Source: Prevotellaceae bacterium
GTDB lineage: Bacteria > Bacteroidota > Bacteroidia > Bacteroidales > UBA932
Assembly: GCA_031264875.1 (NCBI GenBank)
Contig: JAISDK010000138.1
Span: forward strand, 1-9,565
Length of the DNA: 9,565 nucleotides
Direction of reading: 5' to 3'
Position numbers and translations under genes: made by a program. Below the pieces are notes generated by a model. The model had not been told where the DNA came from, made no database searches, and saw only the letters and a program-made list of their open reading frames with translations. Positions 7,275-9,565 of the stretch are shown here, in pieces (the stretch's first letter is position 1; each line of letters starts with the position of its first letter).

Positions 7275-8015
7275 TTAGTTAACGTAAATTTTATCATCAG
7301 AGTTTTCCCATTTTTTCCAGACATCCTTTGCCGCATTCTGTTCCGACTCCTTTTTCGTGTGGCCTATTCCCTTGCCGGCCACCACTCCGTCTATCAATAT
7401 ATCCGAAGAAAACACGGGAATGGATTCCCTGTCGGTATTTTGCTGGGAAACAAACGATATTTCCTGTTTATGCTTCTGTCCCCATTCCAGAATTTTACTC
7501 TTGAAATCGTATTCAATATTTTCGATATCGCTGTTCAACAAATCTTTGAGCAAAACATTCACCACGAAACATTTTGCATATTCATATCCCAGATCAAGAT
7601 AAACGGCTCCGACAAGAGCTTCAACCATATTACTCAGTATAAACTTGCCTTCGATGCCGACATTAGCCTGTGATACAAGGAATCTGTCGAGATTCATTGT
7701 CTTACCCACATTCAGCAAAGTAACCCTGTTCACCAGTTTCGACCTCATTTTAGTCAAGCGTCCTTCTTCGTGCATGGGATACTTTTCGTACAAATAGTCG
7801 GCAACAATAGCTCCAAGCATGGCATCACCCAAATATTCCATGCGCTCGTTATGACCGGTTTTTTTACCTCCTGCGGCAGAACGGTGAGTAAACGCGCATT
7901 TGTAATACTTTACATTGCAGGGCAGAGTTCCCAGTAACTGTCTCAGTTCCTTACGGAATTCTTTATCTTTCGATAACAAGAAACTCAACTTGCGGCGAAT
8001 TCCGGAAAAACTCAT
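7275..8015 (-). CDS. rnc: Ribonuclease III
   Basis: Cytoplasmic endonuclease that cleaves double-stranded RNA, acting on rRNA precursors and on structured or antisense RNAs. At 246 residues it has both expected domains. The RIII domain carries the signature NERMEYLGDAMLG (56-68) and EGRLTKMRSKLV (84-95), with metal-binding Glu60 and Asp64, and NMVEALVGAVYLDLGYE (129-145), with Glu132. A C-terminal double-stranded-RNA-binding domain spans about 171-236 (FKSKILEWGQ, then GKGIGHTKKESEQNAAK). The position that is Asp in the E. coli and Aquifex enzymes (Asp114, Asp107) is Asn129 here; I recall the same substitution in other Bacteroidota, so it is probably lineage-typical and not a defect. The ATG lies 3 bp after the fabF TAG in the same frame, which implies translational coupling. 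Confidence 0.96.
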   Translation of the reverse strand: MSFSGIRRKLSFLLSKDKEFRKELRQLLGTLPCNVKYYKCAFTHRSAAGGKKTGHNERMEYLGDAMLGAIVADYLYEKYPMHEEGRLTKMRSKLVNRVTLLNVGKTMNLDRFLVSQANVGIEGKFILSNMVEALVGAVYLDLGYEYAKCFVVNVLLKDLLNSDIENIEYDFKSKILEWGQKHKQEISFVSQQNTDRESIPVFSSDILIDGVVAGKGIGHTKKESEQNAAKDVWKKWENSDDKIYVN

Positions 8016-8018
8016 ACT

Positions 8019-9272
8019 CTATATTTTTTTCAGTAAAACCGATGCATTATGTCCTCCAAAACCGAAGACATTATTCAACGCTACCTTAATTTCCTTTTCC
8101 TGAGCCTGATTCAACGTGAGATTGAGTTTATAGTCAATCTGTTCATCTTTTTCCTGGAAATTAATAGTAGGCGGAACAGCATTCTTTTGCATAGCCAGCA
8201 GGCAGACGATAGTTTCCACTGCTCCAGCCGCACCCAAAAGATGCCCTGTCATCGACTTTGTTGAACTGATACTCATGCTGTAGGCCTGTTCGCCGAAAAC
8301 TTTTTTTACGGCGTTCAGCTCGGCAATGTCTCCCAGAGGGGTCGAAGTTCCATGAACGTTAATGTAGTCGATTTTTTCCGGCGACAGTCCCGCATCCTTT
8401 ATCGCCTGTTCCATCACTGCGATAGCGCCCAAACCTTCGGGATGGGGAGCTGTCATGTGATATGCATCGCCCGACATTCCTCCGCCGATTATCTCGGCAT
8501 AGATTTTCGCTCCGCGGACTTTTGCATGTTCATATTCCTCAAGAATAAGTCCTCCTGCTCCTTCGCCCATCACAAAACCGTCGCGGGTTTTATCGAATGG
8601 ACGCGAGGCGGTGAGGTAATGTTCATTACGTGTAGATAAAGCCTGTGATGCATTAAAGCCTCCGATTCCCGCTTCATTGATAGCTGCTTCCGAACCTCCT
8701 GTTACCATTATGTTTACCTTACCCATACGGATGAGGTTGAATGCGTCTATAATGGCATTGTTTGAAGATGCGCAGGCAGACACGGTGGCATAATTGGGTC
8801 CTCTCAATCCGTGCCGGATAGAGATATGACCGGCAGCAATGTCGGAAATCATCTTGGGAACGAAAAAAGGGCTAAATCTTGGTGTTCCGTCACCCAGTAC
8901 ATAGCCCTTAACTTCCTCAAAGAATGTTCCGATTCCTCCGATACCCGAAGCCCATATAACTCCTGCCGAATTTGGATCTATCGACTTAAAATCCAGCCCG
9001 GAATCAATAACGGCTTCTTGCGAGGCGACCATTGCAAAGAGCGAATACCTGTCGTGTTTTCGCACTTCCTTGCGGTCGAAAATATCGGGATAATCTGCAA
9101 CATCAAAACCTTTTACTTCACAAGCGAATTTGGTTTTGAATTTTGTGGTATCAAAATGAGTGATAGGAGCCGCTCCACTTTTCCCGGCAAATAGATTATC
9201 CGAAAACTCCTTAATGTTGTTTCCCAATGGGGTTATAGCCCCTATGCCTGTAATGACTACTCTTTTATACAT
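8019..9272 (-). CDS. fabF: Beta-ketoacyl-[acyl-carrier-protein] synthase II
   Basis: Cytoplasmic condensing enzyme of type II fatty-acid synthesis. It joins malonyl-ACP to an acyl-ACP with release of CO2. The 417-residue length and thiolase fold fit FabF. The Cys-His-His triad is visible: Cys167 in VSACASSNNA, His307 in NVHGTSTPLGD and His344 in MTGHLLGAAGAVE. Also present are the N-terminal VVITGIGAITPLGN (5-18), RPFDKTRDGFVMGEGAG (224-240), and the C-terminal NNVFGFGGHNASVLL (400-414) containing the gating FGFGG loop. The protein ends KKI, as is usual for the family, which supports the TAG at 8019-8021 being the true stop. Its carrier-protein substrate is encoded 48 bp upstream (acpP) and rnc starts 3 bp downstream. 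FabF is favoured over FabB by length, motifs and the acpP linkage. Confidence 0.97.
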   Translation of the reverse strand: MYKRVVITGIGAITPLGNNIKEFSDNLFAGKSGAAPITHFDTTKFKTKFACEVKGFDVADYPDIFDRKEVRKHDRYSLFAMVASQEAVIDSGLDFKSIDPNSAGVIWASGIGGIGTFFEEVKGYVLGDGTPRFSPFFVPKMISDIAAGHISIRHGLRGPNYATVSACASSNNAIIDAFNLIRMGKVNIMVTGGSEAAINEAGIGGFNASQALSTRNEHYLTASRPFDKTRDGFVMGEGAGGLILEEYEHAKVRGAKIYAEIIGGGMSGDAYHMTAPHPEGLGAIAVMEQAIKDAGLSPEKIDYINVHGTSTPLGDIAELNAVKKVFGEQAYSMSISSTKSMTGHLLGAAGAVETIVCLLAMQKNAVPPTINFQEKDEQIDYKLNLTLNQAQEKEIKVALNNVFGFGGHNASVLLKKI

Positions 9273-9320
9273 AAAAATACCAGTCTGTTTTAAATTGCAC
9301 TTGTGATTTCTGTATTCCTG

Positions 9321-9557
9321 TTAAGCAATTTGACCTTCGATGTAGGCGACTGCATCACCTACTGTAACAATTTTTTCCGCATCCTCATCAGGAATAGATA
9401 CTCCAAATTCTTTTTCAAATTCCATAATCAATTCAACAATGTCCAAAGAATCAGCGCCTAAATCATTCGTGAAACTTGCTGTAGGAGTTACTTCGTTTTC
9501 GTCAACCGCCAGTTTTTCAACAATTATTGACTTAACTTTTGCTGCAACATCTGCCAT
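9321..9557 (-). CDS. acpP: Acyl carrier protein
   Basis: Small acidic cytoplasmic protein that carries fatty-acyl intermediates as thioesters on 4'-phosphopantetheine. The 78-residue length is normal. The attachment site is Ser37 in LGADSLDIVELIMEFE (33-48), followed by the family's helix III region FGVSIPDEDAEKIVTVGDAV (51-70). The ATG at 9557 is 8 bp from the window edge, so the promoter is outside the window. FabF, which uses the loaded protein as substrate, begins 48 bp downstream on the same strand. The pair acpP-fabF is a standard co-transcribed unit. The gene is complete, with TAA at 9321-9323. Confidence 0.97.
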   Translation of the reverse strand: MADVAAKVKSIIVEKLAVDENEVTPTASFTNDLGADSLDIVELIMEFEKEFGVSIPDEDAEKIVTVGDAVAYIEGQIA

Positions 9558-9565
9558 AATTTTAA

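Overview
The window looks like chromosomal DNA of a Bacteroidales-type bacterium (phylum Bacteroidota). The evidence is the acpP-fabF-rnc gene order, the FabF active-site context (SACASS), the MacB/FtsX-type permease with an NPSEVLKRE tail, and start codons that mostly lack a Shine-Dalgarno sequence. The genus cannot be told from the sequence.

Layout, left to right. Bases 1-1148 on the plus strand hold the C-terminal half of an FtsX/MacB-type ABC transporter permease that starts outside the window and is broken near its end by a one-base deletion. Bases 1149-1611 hold no gene. They contain a compact array of exactly ten 23-bp tandem units (1238-1467), split into five units of one sequence family and five of another, all around a GCCGGC core. 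Everything from 1612 to 9557 is on the minus strand. In transcription order this is acpP, fabF, rnc, an MFS transporter, a DNA adenine methylase interrupted by an in-frame amber codon, then proC, proB and proA. The permease and the pro genes therefore converge on the repeat array.

How the genes work together. AcpP carries the growing acyl chain and FabF elongates it, so these two are the fatty-acid synthesis core. Rnc (RNase III) follows FabF after only 3 bp, the usual linkage in this phylum, and a 12-helix MFS carrier follows 16 bp later. ProB, ProA and ProC together form the complete glutamate-to-proline pathway in one tight cluster (gaps of 15 and 11 bp). The methylase lies between the two blocks with looser spacing (61 and 82 bp). 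It looks like a solitary, decayed, probably acquired gene.

No wholly new multi-gene system is visible. The least explained items are the two-family 23-bp array, whose second family builds inverted repeats across unit junctions, and the pair of TAG codons: one interrupts the methylase directly after its DPPY motif, and the other is all that separates fabF from rnc in a shared reading frame.
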